Program-made: the position numbers and the translations under genes | Part shown: in pieces, positions 6,050 through 6,098 of the stretch | Numbering within the stretch: the first letter of the stretch is position 1 | How the letters are laid out: each line of letters begins with the position of its first letter | Notes under the pieces: model-generated | Told to the model about the DNA's origin: nothing | Seen by the model: only the letters and a program-made list of their open reading frames with translations | The model's database searches: none | Assembly (NCBI GenBank): GCA_913058165.1 | Contig: CAJXQV010000079.1 | Location: forward strand, 1-6,098 | Origin: an uncultured Chromatiales bacterium | GTDB lineage: Bacteria; Pseudomonadota; Gammaproteobacteria; Steroidobacterales; GCA-2729495 | Direction of reading: 5' to 3' | Length of the DNA: 6,098 bases

Positions 6050-6098
6050 CTGTCTCTTATACACATCTGACGCTGCCGACGATCTACTCTGTGTAGAT
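6050..6098. other. Untrimmed Illumina Nextera adapter (sequencing artefact)
   Basis: 6050-6068 is the 19-base Tn5 mosaic end (CTGTCTCTTATACACATCT), 6069-6082 the Nextera read-1-side linker in reverse complement (GACGCTGCCGACGA), 6083-6090 an eight-base index (TCTACTCT, the reverse complement of AGAGTAGA, which I recall as i5 index S504), and 6091-6098 the beginning of the P5 flow-cell sequence (GTGTAGAT). The order and lengths match the Nextera library design exactly, so this is read-through into the adapter and not a transposon in the organism. The first base, C6050, could also be genomic. Confidence 0.97.

Noticed and set aside
6050..6068. Transposon end (Tn5 mosaic end) as a sign of a mobile element
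   Set aside because: It is followed by the library linker, index and P5 sequence, so it comes from library preparation and not from the genome.

Overview
The window looks like chromosomal DNA from a Gram-negative bacterium, most likely a gammaproteobacterium and possibly marine. The evidence is an outer-membrane beta-barrel protein ending in phenylalanine, several Sec signal peptides, AGGAG-type ribosome binding sites and moderate GC content; the taxonomic part is inference. I see no insertion sequence, CRISPR array, tRNA or rRNA. The last 49 bases are not biological: they are an untrimmed Illumina Nextera adapter, so the sequence is the end of an assembly contig and the real DNA stops at about 6049.

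Layout. 1-490 (minus) is the N-terminal part of an Asp/Glu-racemase-superfamily enzyme of the maleate isomerase / arylmalonate decarboxylase type, cut by the window edge. 491-844 is a divergent intergenic region with some coding-like but broken stretches. 845-1363 (plus) is a split-barrel flavin-binding (PPOX-type) protein. A short convergent gap with a hairpin follows. 1507-2628 (minus) is a DUF481-type outer-membrane beta-barrel protein. 2853-3452 (minus) is a small secreted protein with eight cysteines and no family I can name, apparently starting at TTG. From a divergent promoter region, 3619-5424 (plus) encodes a 601-residue exported protein that appears to be built from two similar halves with a possible chelatase-like fold. 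It overlaps by one base the start of an exported metallo-beta-lactamase-fold hydrolase (5424 to the end), which runs off the contig.

Functional picture. The rightmost two genes are the clearest unit: an overlapping stop/start with a good ribosome binding site means they are translated together, and both products carry signal peptides, so they probably act together in the periplasm. The substrate is unknown. The other genes share an envelope theme (outer-membrane barrel, secreted cysteine-rich protein), but nothing in the sequence ties them into one pathway. The racemase-type enzyme and the flavoprotein are divergently arranged cytosolic proteins. The most original content is the duplicated exported protein with its hydrolase partner; the most actionable is the adapter, which adds a false tail to the final protein.
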